This document shows, one piece after another, positions 26,642 to 35,058 of a DNA stretch of 64,000 bases (the first letter of the stretch is position 1; the number at the start of each line of letters is the position of its first letter). The notes beneath the pieces were generated by a model that saw nothing but the letters and a program-made list of their open reading frames with translations, was not told the origin of the DNA and did no database searches. A program made the translations under genes and the position numbers. The stretch is from Phaeobacter inhibens DSM 16374 (lineage in GTDB: Bacteria; Pseudomonadota; Alphaproteobacteria; Rhodobacterales; Rhodobacteraceae): assembly GCF_000473105.1 (NCBI RefSeq), contig NZ_AXBB01000007.1:1-64000 (forward strand), given 5' to 3'.

Positions 26642-27682
26642 TCATTCCCAGGTGACAAATTCGGTTGGTACTTCCAGAAACTGCTGCGGCGGCAGGTCCG
26701 GCGACTTGATCGCCTGGAGTGCCGCCTTGGCGAGGAAGACGCCGGTGGCTTCGATATCTTCCTGAACGACAATGATTTCGGGGCGCACGAATTTCAGCAT
26801 ATGCAGCCCCTCCTTCGCGACGACGTCGAATTCCTGCCCGACGGTGCAGCCGCAGCTTTCCATGCCGGCAACCACCGACATGGTGGCGTTGGTGGAGGCG
26901 CAGAGGAAGCCGTCGATTGTCGGATCCTCGCGGTGTTTCTCGGCTGCCCAGTTGCGCAGATCCTTATATAGGCCGTTGCTCTGGACCTGACGGGCCACAT
27001 GCAGCTGGATCCCCAGCGCCTTGGCGGCGTGGCGCGCGCCGTTCACCATGTCATTGGCATAGTTCTGGGCCAGAGGCGGCGCCAGCAGTACGATATTCTT
27101 GCGGCCCCGCGCTGCCAGTTCGGCGAGGGACAATTCGGAAAAGGCGAAATTGTCGAAGTCGTAATATGGGTGCTGATCGGCCCATTTGGTGCGCCCATGG
27201 GTGGCAAAGGGGAAATTCCGCTCAATCAGATATTCCGCGCGCTTATCCTCTGGTTCGACCTGATTGAAAATCACGCAATCTGCGGTCTGGTTCTCGACGA
27301 TGTAGCGCACCGCGCGCAGCGGGTCGTCGTCTGGAAACACCGGCGAGACATTGAGGTGATAATGGGTTTCGCGCAGCGCCAGCCCCAGCGAGGTCAGCAA
27401 CCGCGCCGTCTGGGTCATCATTTCGCGTTCTGCGGACATCACCAGACTGATGACATTGGTGCGCCCGGTGCGCAGCCGCACGCCAGCGCGGTTTGGCACA
27501 TAGCCGAGCGCATCGGCGATTTCGCGTACCTTCTTCTTGGTCGCCTCGCTGATATCGGGCGCATCGGAAAGCGCCCGCGAGACCGTGGGCACAGCCATGC
27601 CGCTGGCCTTGGCGATGGTTTTGAGCGTCGGCTTCTTGCCATCGCGGGGCAGACCGTCACTCGGGGGATTTGATTTGGGCAT
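26642..27682 (-). CDS. LacI-family transcriptional regulator
   Basis: A 346-residue LacI/GalR regulator. Start ATG 27682 has GAGG upstream; the frame is open to 27781. The helix-turn-helix is 'PTLKTIAKASGMAVPTVSRALSDAPDISEATKKKVREIADALGYVPNRAG', then the hinge and a periplasmic-binding-protein-like effector domain ('TNVISLVMSAEREMM', 'DCVIFNQVEPEDKRAEYL'). It is divergent from the ABC transporter operon. The intervening 150 bp contain two inverted operator-like sequences (27783-27816). It should repress both operons until the transported sugar or a product binds. Confidence 0.92.
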   Translation of the reverse strand: MPKSNPPSDGLPRDGKKPTLKTIAKASGMAVPTVSRALSDAPDISEATKKKVREIADALGYVPNRAGVRLRTGRTNVISLVMSAEREMMTQTARLLTSLGLALRETHYHLNVSPVFPDDDPLRAVRYIVENQTADCVIFNQVEPEDKRAEYLIERNFPFATHGRTKWADQHPYYDFDNFAFSELSLAELAARGRKNIVLLAPPLAQNYANDMVNGARHAAKALGIQLHVARQVQSNGLYKDLRNWAAEKHREDPTIDGFLCASTNATMSVVAGMESCGCTVGQEFDVVAKEGLHMLKFVRPEIIVVQEDIEATGVFLAKAALQAIKSPDLPPQQFLEVPTEFVTWE

Positions 27683-27782
27683 CGGTGCCTCGCCTTCCTC
27701 ACATCGGGGTTTGGGACCTCTATCAGATCCACGACCCCACGTCCTGATCTCCGTGTTGCAGAAAACATCTTGCGAGGTCAAT

Positions 27783-27816
27783 CTAAATCGTTATAAGTCG
27801 ATCTATAACGATTTAG
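27783..27816. promoter_or_regulatory. Double LacI-type operator
   Basis: CTAAATCGTTATA (27783-27795) and TATAACGATTTAG (27804-27816) are perfect reverse complements, 8 bp apart. Each half is itself nearly symmetric around a central CG, the hallmark of LacI-family operators (TAAAT-CG-TTATA). The CG centres are 20 bp, two helical turns, apart. A TTGCGA at 27770 could be the -35 of the transporter promoter, placing the operator over the -10. Confidence 0.75.
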
Positions 27817-27832
27817 TCAGGGAGGATAAATC

Positions 27833-29062
27833 GTGAAATTAACATCCATACTGATGACGACAGCACTCAGTGTTAGCGCCACCATTGCCCAGTCTGCCGA
27901 TCTGGAGGTCACCCATTGGTGGACCTCGGGCGGCGAGGCTGCGGCGGTCACGAAATTTGCCGATGCGGTCAATGGCCAGACCACGCATAACTGGGTTGAT
28001 GGCGCCATCGCCGGATCAGGCACCACTGCGCGTCCGATCATCATCAGCCGTATTCTGGGCGGTGATCCAATGGCCGCGACGCAGCTCACCCATGGTCGCC
28101 AGGCCGAGGAGCTGATCGAGGCGGGGCTGATGACCGATCTCACCGAGCTGGCGGAGCAGGAAGGCTGGCGCGATATCGTCAACCCGCCGTCGCTGCTGGA
28201 CAGCTGCACCTACGAGGGGCGCATCTACTGCGTGCCGGTCAATATCCATTCCACGCAGTGGCTCTGGCTCAGCCATGAGGCCTTTGACAAGGCAGGGATG
28301 AGCGTGCCGCAGGATTGGTATGAATTTGTCGCCGCCGCGCCAAAGCTGGCCGAGGCCGGTATCGTGCCCTTGGCGATGGGGCAGCAGGGCTGGCAGCAGC
28401 GGATCGCCTTTGGTGCGCTGACCGTCGGGCTGGTTGATCAGGACAGCTGGCGCAAAGTGTCGCTGGAGCGGGATGCCGGGGTTGCCGCAGGGCCGCAATA
28501 TGCCAAGGTCTTCGACGCGGTGGTCGACGCCCGCGAACTGGCACGCAACAGCAATGTGCAGGACTGGAATCTGGCCACCAATATGGTCATCACCGGCAAG
28601 GCCGGTGGGCAGATCATGGGCGATTGGGCGCAGGGGGAATTCACCCTCGCTGAACAGGTGGCCGGACAGGATTACACCTGCCTGCCCGGTATGGGGCTGA
28701 ACCAGATCATCGACACCAGCGGTGATGCCTTCTACTTCCCGGCGATTGATGATGCCGAGGTCAGACAGGCGCAGATGGATATGGCGTCGGTGCTGATCTC
28801 CAAGGAGGTTCAGGTCGCTTTCAACCTGACCAAGGGCTCCTTGCCGGTGCGCGGGGATGTCGATCTTTCGGCAGCCAATGACTGCATGAAAAAGGGTCTC
28901 GCGATCCTTGCGGATGGCAATGTGCTGCCCAGCATGGATCAGGCGTTTTCAACCGATACCCAGGCGCAGATTCAGGATCTGATGGCGGAATTCTGGGCCT
29001 CCGATATGGCGGCGGCGGATGCGCAGGCGCGCTATGCCGAGATTATCGCGGACGCTGACTGA
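27833..29062 (+). CDS. Carbohydrate ABC transporter, substrate-binding protein
   Basis: A 409-residue periplasmic protein of the extracellular solute-binding family 1. It starts at GTG 27833 behind GGAGGA. The signal peptide ('LTSILMTTALSVSATIAQSA') leads into 'DLEVTHWWTSGGEAAAVTKFADAV', a typical sugar-binder opening. Later parts include 'GWRDIVNPPSLLDSCTYEGRIYCVPVNIHSTQWLWLSHE' and 'GGQIMGDWAQGEF'. It captures the sugar for the two permeases and ATPase that follow. It is the first gene of the plus-strand operon controlled by the double LacI operator. The ligand is unknown. Confidence 0.92.
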   Translation: MKLTSILMTTALSVSATIAQSADLEVTHWWTSGGEAAAVTKFADAVNGQTTHNWVDGAIAGSGTTARPIIISRILGGDPMAATQLTHGRQAEELIEAGLMTDLTELAEQEGWRDIVNPPSLLDSCTYEGRIYCVPVNIHSTQWLWLSHEAFDKAGMSVPQDWYEFVAAAPKLAEAGIVPLAMGQQGWQQRIAFGALTVGLVDQDSWRKVSLERDAGVAAGPQYAKVFDAVVDARELARNSNVQDWNLATNMVITGKAGGQIMGDWAQGEFTLAEQVAGQDYTCLPGMGLNQIIDTSGDAFYFPAIDDAEVRQAQMDMASVLISKEVQVAFNLTKGSLPVRGDVDLSAANDCMKKGLAILADGNVLPSMDQAFSTDTQAQIQDLMAEFWASDMAAADAQARYAEIIADAD

Positions 29063-29149
29063 GCCGCACGTCAACCGGGGCGCGCTGCGATCTGTGCCCC
29101 GGTTGACGTCTGCCCCTGATCGGTACGCTGATCCAGAACGAGACATATC

Positions 29150-30082
29150 ATGACACCAGCCCCTCCAACCGGCCGCAGCGGGCACAGCCCCGCGGCCCGG
29201 CCCCGCCCGCCCCGCGCCTTGCGCAATCTCAACGCAAAAATCGCCTCCGTGCCGATGATCCTCACCGCGCTGGTGGTGTTCATGGGGGGCACCGCCTGGA
29301 CGGTTGCGCATTCCTTCACCAAATCGCGGCTGCTGCCGAAGTGGAAATTCGTCGGCTTTGATCAATATGAGCGACTCTGGTCCAGCAATCGCTGGCTGAT
29401 CTCAGTCGAGAACCTGCTGATCTATGGCCTCTGCTCGCTGATGCTGACGATGGCGATCGGCTTCACACTGGCGGCGCTTCTGGATCGCAAAATCCGCTTT
29501 GAGGGCGCGTTTCGCACCATCTTTCTCTATCCGTTTGCGCTGTCTTTTGTGGTGACTGGTCTGGCCTGGCAATGGATCCTGAACCCGGATTTCGGCATTC
29601 AGAATGTGGTGCGCAGCTGGGGTTGGGAGAGCTTTGCCTTTGACCCGCTGAACAACCCTGAAACGGTCATTTTCGGCGTGCTGATCGCCGGGCTGTGGCA
29701 GGGTAGCGGTTTTGTCATGGTGATCATGTTGGCCGGGCTGCGCGGCATTGATGAGGACATCTGGAAAGCCGCCCGCGTCGATGGCATCGGCGTCACCAAA
29801 ACCTATGTCCGCGTGATTATCCCGATGATGCGTCCGGTATTTGTCACCGCGCTGGTGATCATCGCCAGCGGCATTATCAAGCTTTACGATCTGGTGGTGG
29901 CCCAGACCAATGGTGGCCCCGGCATCTCATCCGAGGTGCCTGCAAAATATGTGATCAACTACATGTTTGAGGCCCAGAACCTGGGCCAGGGTTTTGCCGC
30001 CTCCACCATGATGCTGCTGTCGGTGATCATCATCCTTGTGCCCTGGGCCTATCTGGAATTCGGAGGAAAGAAACGTGGTTGA
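29150..30082 (+). CDS. Carbohydrate ABC transporter, permease 1
   Basis: A 310-residue inner-membrane permease of the MalF/UgpA type, with six predicted helices after a Pro/Arg-rich cytoplasmic N-terminus. The EAA loop that contacts the ATPase reads 'EDIWKAARVDGIGVTKTYVRVIIPMM'. It pairs with the second permease, whose gene overlaps its 3' end by 8 bp. Part of a CUT1 importer. Confidence 0.92.
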   Translation: MTPAPPTGRSGHSPAARPRPPRALRNLNAKIASVPMILTALVVFMGGTAWTVAHSFTKSRLLPKWKFVGFDQYERLWSSNRWLISVENLLIYGLCSLMLTMAIGFTLAALLDRKIRFEGAFRTIFLYPFALSFVVTGLAWQWILNPDFGIQNVVRSWGWESFAFDPLNNPETVIFGVLIAGLWQGSGFVMVIMLAGLRGIDEDIWKAARVDGIGVTKTYVRVIIPMMRPVFVTALVIIASGIIKLYDLVVAQTNGGPGISSEVPAKYVINYMFEAQNLGQGFAASTMMLLSVIIILVPWAYLEFGGKKRG

Positions 30083-31004
30083 TTTGACCCCACAGACCCC
30101 GAAAGGTAGCCCGGTTCGTATTTTGGAGGGCCCGCGCGGCGCCAAGCCAAAGACGAGAGTTTCGCGGCGAAATGTCATGCTTTACGGAACGCTGCTGCTG
30201 ATCGCGCTCTACTATCTGCTGCCGCTCTATGTGATGGTCGTTACCTCGCTCAAGGGGATGCCGGAAATCCGGTTGGGCAATATCTTCTCCCCGCCGGTCG
30301 AGATCACATTTCAGCCCTGGATCAAGGCCTGGTCAGAGGCCTGCACCGGCATCAACTGCGATGGGCTGAGCCGGGGGTTTGGCAATTCGATCAAGATCCT
30401 GGTGCCGTCGGTGGCTCTCTCCATCGCCATTGCCAGCGTCAACGGTTACGCCCTCGCGAACTGGCGGTTCAAAGGATCGGAGACGTTTTTCACCATTCTG
30501 ATCATTGGCGCCTTCATCCCCTATCAGACCATGCTCTACCCGATTGTGATCATCCTGCGCGAGCTGAAGCTGATGGGATCGCTATGGGGGCTGGTGCTGG
30601 TGCATTCGATCTTTGGCATGCCAATCCTGACGCTGCTGTTCCGCAACTATTTTTCCTCCCTGCCGGAGGAGCTGTTCAAGGCGGCGCGGGTGGATGGCGC
30701 CGGGTTCTGGGGCATCTATCTGCGCGTCATGGTGCCAATGTCGATCCCGATCTTCGTCGTGGCCATGATCCTGCAAGTCACCGGAATCTGGAATGATTTC
30801 CTGTTTGGCGTGATCTACACCAAGCCCGAAACCTATCCGATGACGGTGCAGCTCAACAATATCGTCAACTCCGTCCAGGGCGTGAAGGAATATAACGTCA
30901 ACATGGCCGCAACCCTGCTGACCGGGTTGGTGCCGCTGGTGATCTACCTCGTCTCTGGCAAACTGTTTGTGCGCGGCATCGCTGCTGGCGCCGTGAAAGG
31001 CTGA
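30075..31004 (+). CDS. Carbohydrate ABC transporter, permease 2
   Basis: A 309-residue MalG/UgpE-type permease. GTG 30075 is chosen because GGAGGAAAG lies just before it, inside the end of the upstream gene; the frame is open to 30036. The EAA loop is 'EELFKAARVDGAGFWGIYLRVMVPMSIPI'. Six hydrophobic helices follow an Arg-rich N-terminus. A near-perfect parS-like palindrome (30159-30173) falls in its early codons. Confidence 0.92.
   Translation: MVDLTPQTPKGSPVRILEGPRGAKPKTRVSRRNVMLYGTLLLIALYYLLPLYVMVVTSLKGMPEIRLGNIFSPPVEITFQPWIKAWSEACTGINCDGLSRGFGNSIKILVPSVALSIAIASVNGYALANWRFKGSETFFTILIIGAFIPYQTMLYPIVIILRELKLMGSLWGLVLVHSIFGMPILTLLFRNYFSSLPEELFKAARVDGAGFWGIYLRVMVPMSIPIFVVAMILQVTGIWNDFLFGVIYTKPETYPMTVQLNNIVNSVQGVKEYNVNMAATLLTGLVPLVIYLVSGKLFVRGIAAGAVKG
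30159..30173. repeat. Distant parS-like palindrome (one mismatch)
   Basis: GTTTCG-CGG-CGAAAT differs from the replicon-module site at 10046 only in the last base. It is 20 kb from parAB and inside the permease 2 gene. It may be a secondary ParB site or a chance match. Confidence 0.35.
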
Positions 31005-31010
31005 TCTCTC

Positions 31011-32096
31011 ATGACACTTATGACCCACTCCGTTGAGATCCGCGACCTCGACCTCCATTTCGGCGAGTTGCAGGTTCTGCATCAGCTGAATCTTGATATC
31101 GAGCAGGGTGAATTCCTTGTGCTCCTCGGCTCATCCGGCTGCGGCAAGTCCACCTTGCTGAACTGTATTGCGGGCCTGCTGGATATCAGCGACGGGCAGA
31201 TTTTTATTCAGGGCCAGAATGTCACCTGGGCGGAACCGTCGGAGCGCGGCATCGGCATGGTGTTCCAATCCTACGCGCTTTATCCGCAGATGACGGTTGA
31301 GGGGAACCTCTCCTTTGGTCTGAAAAACGCCCGCCTGCCCAAGGCGGAGATCGCCAAACGCGTGGCCCGCGCCGCCGAGGTCTTGCAGATTGAGCCGCTG
31401 TTGAAACGTAAGCCCGCTGCGCTGTCGGGCGGGCAACGCCAGCGCGTCGCCATCGGGCGGGCGCTGGTGCGCGATGTGGATGTGTTCCTGTTCGATGAGC
31501 CGCTGTCCAATCTGGATGCCAAGCTGCGCGCCGATCTGCGGGTGGAGCTGAAACGGCTGCATCAGCAGCTGGCCAATACCATGATCTACGTGACCCATGA
31601 TCAGGTCGAGGCGATGACGCTGGCCGATCGCATCGCCATTATGAAGGGCGGGCGGATCATGCAGTTGAGCAGCCCGGATGAAATCTACAACCGGCCCCAG
31701 AACCTCTATGTAGCTGGTTTCATTGGCAGTCCGGCAATGAACCTGATCGAGGGGGTGCTGATCGATGGCGTATTCCATGCCGGATCTCTGGCCCTGCCCA
31801 TGCAGCGATACGACTACCGGAACGGGCCGCACCATGGTGCCGCCGTGATTGGCATCCGTCCGGAACATATCCTGACCGGAGAGCAGATCACCCGCGCCGA
31901 TGCCACTGCCGAGGTCTTGGTGGATCTGGTCGAGGGGCTGGGGTCCGATACGCTGGTCTATGCCACCCATGGCGCGCAGAATTTGCGCCTGCGCATGGAT
32001 GGGGCCAGCCGGGTTTCGGCAGGCGACCGGCTGCGCATCGGCTTTGACACGGCCCGTGCCTCTCTCTTTGACCCCAACACCGAAGCGCGCCTGTGA
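31011..32096 (+). CDS. Carbohydrate ABC transporter, ATP-binding protein
   Basis: A 361-residue MalK/UgpC-type ATPase. Walker A 'LGSSGCGKSTLL', Q-loop 'MVFQSYALYPQMTV', signature 'LSGGQRQRVAIGRALVRD', Walker B 'VFLFDEPLSNLD' and the H-loop 'VTHDQVEAM' are all present. They are followed by the C-terminal OB/TOBE regulatory domain ('GPHHGAAVIGIRPEHI'). It energises the sugar importer. ATG 31011 or ATG 31020 could be the start. Confidence 0.94.
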   Translation: MTLMTHSVEIRDLDLHFGELQVLHQLNLDIEQGEFLVLLGSSGCGKSTLLNCIAGLLDISDGQIFIQGQNVTWAEPSERGIGMVFQSYALYPQMTVEGNLSFGLKNARLPKAEIAKRVARAAEVLQIEPLLKRKPAALSGGQRQRVAIGRALVRDVDVFLFDEPLSNLDAKLRADLRVELKRLHQQLANTMIYVTHDQVEAMTLADRIAIMKGGRIMQLSSPDEIYNRPQNLYVAGFIGSPAMNLIEGVLIDGVFHAGSLALPMQRYDYRNGPHHGAAVIGIRPEHILTGEQITRADATAEVLVDLVEGLGSDTLVYATHGAQNLRLRMDGASRVSAGDRLRIGFDTARASLFDPNTEARL

Positions 32097-32116
32097 CGGC
32101 GCCAGAAGGATCCATC

Positions 32117-32860
32117 ATGACCGCAATTTCCTATCAACTCTATGGCTCGCGCAATTGGCCGCTGGCTGACACGCTCTCCATGCTGGCGGAGGCTGGCTAT
32201 AAACATGTTGAGGGCTACGGCGCGCTGTTTGCGCAGGCGCCCTCCCTTGCGGAGGATCTGCGCGCAGCTGGGCTGAGCATGCCGACGCTGCACTACGGGC
32301 TGGACGATCTGGAACGGGATCCACAGGCGGCCATTGATCTTGGTCGCGCAGTCGGCGCCGAGGCGATTTTTGCGCCGATGCTGCAGACCCCGGATCGGCC
32401 TGTGGACCCTGCCGGCTGGCAGGCGTTTGCCGCCCGACTGGTGGCCGCCGGGCGGCCTTTGCAGGAGGCGGGATTTGTCTTTGGCTGGCACAACCATGAT
32501 TTTGAGCTGATCGATCTGGGCGACGGGGTGATGCCGCTGGATATCATTGCCGGGGCTGCGCCCGAGTTGAAACTGGAGCTGGATCTGGGCTGGACGGCCC
32601 GCGCGGGTCACGACCCGGTCGCTATGGTGGAGCGTTTCGCAGGTCAGATCCACGCCGCCCATATCAAGGACGTCGCTCCGGTCGGCGCCTGCACGGATGA
32701 GGACGGCTGGGCCGATGTGGGTCACGGCATGGTCACATGGGCCCCGGTTCACGCCGCCCTGCAACAGGCCGGTGTGCGCCGTTACGTGATCGAACATGAC
32801 AACCCCAGTGATCATCGCCGGTGCGCCCGTCGGTCGCTGGCGACGGTACAGGCGTTCTGA
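32117..32860 (+). CDS. Sugar phosphate isomerase/epimerase-like TIM barrel (plus-strand operon)
   Basis: A 247-residue xylose-isomerase-like TIM barrel, shorter than the minus-strand paralogue. ATG 32117 follows AAGGA. Motifs: 'LSMLAEAGYKHVEGYG', 'GFVFGWHNHDFELID', 'LKLELDLGWTARAGHD' and 'HAAHIKDVAP', with metal ligands Glu, Asp and His in the usual strands. It is followed ten bases later by a Gfo/Idh/MocA gene, mirroring the TIM-Gfo pair on the other strand. Confidence 0.85.
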   Translation: MTAISYQLYGSRNWPLADTLSMLAEAGYKHVEGYGALFAQAPSLAEDLRAAGLSMPTLHYGLDDLERDPQAAIDLGRAVGAEAIFAPMLQTPDRPVDPAGWQAFAARLVAAGRPLQEAGFVFGWHNHDFELIDLGDGVMPLDIIAGAAPELKLELDLGWTARAGHDPVAMVERFAGQIHAAHIKDVAPVGACTDEDGWADVGHGMVTWAPVHAALQQAGVRRYVIEHDNPSDHRRCARRSLATVQAF

Positions 32861-32869
32861 GAGGATATC

Positions 32870-34003
32870 ATGACAGAGCTGGGCATTGGCATCATCGGAT
32901 GCGGAAATATCTCCCTCACCTATCTGAAAATGATCCCCCTTTTCAGCGGGATGAAGCTTTGCGCGGTGGCCGATATCAACCCCAAAGCGGCACAGGCGCG
33001 GGCGGCGGAACACGGGCTGCGTGCCGAAACCGTTGAGGGTCTTTTGGCGGCTGAGGATGTCGCGGTGGTGGTCAATCTCACTATTCCGGAGGCGCATTAT
33101 CCGCTGACCCGCCGTATTCTGGAGGCAGGCAAACACGCCTATTCGGAAAAGCCACTGGCGCTGACGCTGGACCAGGCCATTGCCCTGCGGGATCTGGCCG
33201 GGCAGCGCGGCCTGCGTGTGGGATCCGCGCCCGATACATTTCTGGGCGGCGCCCATCAACTGGCCCGCGCCATGATTGATGAGGGTCGGGTCGGCCAGGT
33301 GATCGGCGGCACCTGCCATGTCATGTCACGCGGGATGGAGCATTGGCATCCGAACCCTGATTTCTTTTTTCAGCCGGGGGGCGGGCCGGTTCTGGACCTC
33401 GGGCCCTATTATATCGCCAATCTCATTCAGCTGCTGGGGCCGGTCAGATCGGTGGCGGCGATGACGGCGGCCAGTTTTCCCACCCGCACCATCGGCAATG
33501 GGCTGCGCCACGGTGAAGAGATCCCGGTTGACACGCCCACCAATATCCATGCGCTGCTGGAATTCGACACCGGCGCGATCATCACCCTGGGGGCCAGCTG
33601 GGATGTCTGGACCAGCAGCCACCCTAATATGGAACTCTACGGGACCAAGGGCACCCTGCGGCTGCCCGACCCCAATTATTTCGGCGGCGTGGTCAGGATG
33701 AGCGAAGAGGACGGTGATTTGACCCCCTTGGCACCGGATGATCATCCCTTTGGTCAGCTGAACGAAACGCGGCCCGACGGGCGCCGTCAGGCCAATTACC
33801 GCGCTGCGGGTCTTGCGGATATGGTTGCCGCCATCACCCAGAACCGGCCCCATCGTTGCGATATTGAGCTGGCAGCCCATACCGTTGATGTGATGATGGC
33901 CATTCTGAAGGCAGGCGAGACCCGCGCCTGGGTCGCGACCACCACCAGCTGCCCCCGCCCCGCCCCGCTGCCCCCGCAGGCCGCCCAAGCTTTGATGCGC
34001 TGA
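32870..34003 (+). CDS. Gfo/Idh/MocA-family dehydrogenase (plus-strand operon)
   Basis: A 377-residue NAD(P)-dependent oxidoreductase: Rossmann motif 'LGIGIIGCGNISLTYLKMIPLF', catalytic-lysine signature 'HAYSEKPLALT', and C-terminal 'GPVLDLGPYYIANLIQLLG'. It is only distantly similar to the minus-strand family member, so the two probably act on different intermediates or anomers. It is the last gene of the plus-strand operon. Confidence 0.87.
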   Translation: MTELGIGIIGCGNISLTYLKMIPLFSGMKLCAVADINPKAAQARAAEHGLRAETVEGLLAAEDVAVVVNLTIPEAHYPLTRRILEAGKHAYSEKPLALTLDQAIALRDLAGQRGLRVGSAPDTFLGGAHQLARAMIDEGRVGQVIGGTCHVMSRGMEHWHPNPDFFFQPGGGPVLDLGPYYIANLIQLLGPVRSVAAMTAASFPTRTIGNGLRHGEEIPVDTPTNIHALLEFDTGAIITLGASWDVWTSSHPNMELYGTKGTLRLPDPNYFGGVVRMSEEDGDLTPLAPDDHPFGQLNETRPDGRRQANYRAAGLADMVAAITQNRPHRCDIELAAHTVDVMMAILKAGETRAWVATTTSCPRPAPLPPQAAQALMR

Positions 34004-34052
34004 GGGCGGGGCCAGGATCTCGTCCGCGATCTTGATGGTCAGGTCGGCGGCA

Positions 34053-34940
34053 TCATTCATCCAGAACGGATGTGTCGACGGCCAGCAACTCCTGGACCAG
34101 TGGGTTCGGGAAACGGCGTCTCAGGGTGATCGCATAAAAGGTCTCGCGGATGCGGGGGTGATCTTCTGCCTCCAGCAACCGCCCGGAAGACAACTCGTCC
34201 TGCACCACGATGGGGGCCACCAGCGCCAGACCGATATCCTCGCGGGCCAGCAGGCGCATCATCGCCATGTCGTCGACCTCCGCCGCGACCTGCGGCACCA
34301 CCGACAGGCGACTGGCCATGGCATCAAAGGCGGTGCGTACCGTATTGTCGGTGGTCGGCAGCACAAAGGGCTGGGTGGTCAGCAGCTCCCGGATGGGCAG
34401 ACGCGGGTTCAGCCGGTCCGGCGTGCCGACGATGCTGACCGCCTGATCCGCGATCTGATGGGTTTCATAAGGTGTCAGGCTGTCATTGGGGGGTTCGCGG
34501 TTCATCAGCACCAGATCAAGGTTCAGCGTCGCCAGCCCTTCCAGCAGCTCGGTCGGGCTGCCGGATCGGAGGATCACCTCAACATCACTGCGCGCCAGCA
34601 TTGGCCGCAGAAATCCGATCTGAAAGTTCCGCGACAGGGTCGCCAGCGCGCCGACGCGCAGCGCCTGGCGGCTGCGGCCAGTGTCCTCAAGCGTGGCGAT
34701 TAACTCCTGCCCGGTGGCAAAGATCGCATCCGCATGATCCAGCGCGATCCGCCCGGCTTCGGTCAGATGCAATTGTCGCCCGCGCCGGTCAAACAGCGGG
34801 TGCCCCAGCCGTTCTTCCAGCTGCTTGATCTGCACAGACAGCGCCGATTGCGACAGGTTCAGCCGCTGGGCGGTGCGGGTCAGATTGCCATCATGGGCGA
34901 CGGCCCAGAAATAGCGCAGGTGATGATAGTTCAGTGGCAT
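34053..34940 (-). CDS. LysR-family regulator, NhaR-like
   Basis: A 295-residue LysR-type regulator. Its start, 'LNYHHLRYFWAVAHDGNLTRTAQRLNLSQSALSVQIKQLEERLGHPLFDRRGRQLHLTEAG', is characteristic of the NhaR subgroup. It is divergent from dabB-dabA with 118 bp between, and an inverted repeat typical of LysR sites lies directly beside its start codon. It is therefore a plausible activator of inorganic carbon uptake, responding to CO2/bicarbonate supply or pH/ion stress. The effector is unknown. Confidence 0.85.
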   Translation of the reverse strand: MPLNYHHLRYFWAVAHDGNLTRTAQRLNLSQSALSVQIKQLEERLGHPLFDRRGRQLHLTEAGRIALDHADAIFATGQELIATLEDTGRSRQALRVGALATLSRNFQIGFLRPMLARSDVEVILRSGSPTELLEGLATLNLDLVLMNREPPNDSLTPYETHQIADQAVSIVGTPDRLNPRLPIRELLTTQPFVLPTTDNTVRTAFDAMASRLSVVPQVAAEVDDMAMMRLLAREDIGLALVAPIVVQDELSSGRLLEAEDHPRIRETFYAITLRRRFPNPLVQELLAVDTSVLDE

Positions 34941-34943
34941 TCA

Positions 34944-34962
34944 TTCGTTTTAATAGAACGAA
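34944..34962. promoter_or_regulatory. LysR-type operator between the regulator and dabB
   Basis: TTCGTT-N7-AACGAA is a perfect 6+6 inverted repeat. It is nested in a larger TTCATT...AATGAA pair (34941-34980). It starts four bases from the LysR start codon, consistent with autorepression and divergent activation. Confidence 0.6.
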
Positions 34963-35058
34963 AAGAACGGAACAATGAATTTTTATTAATATGCGCCCGG
35001 CGTTACCTCTTTCGCTGACGCAGCGTCGCTTGCTGCACTGTGATTGGGAGAGCCTCTT

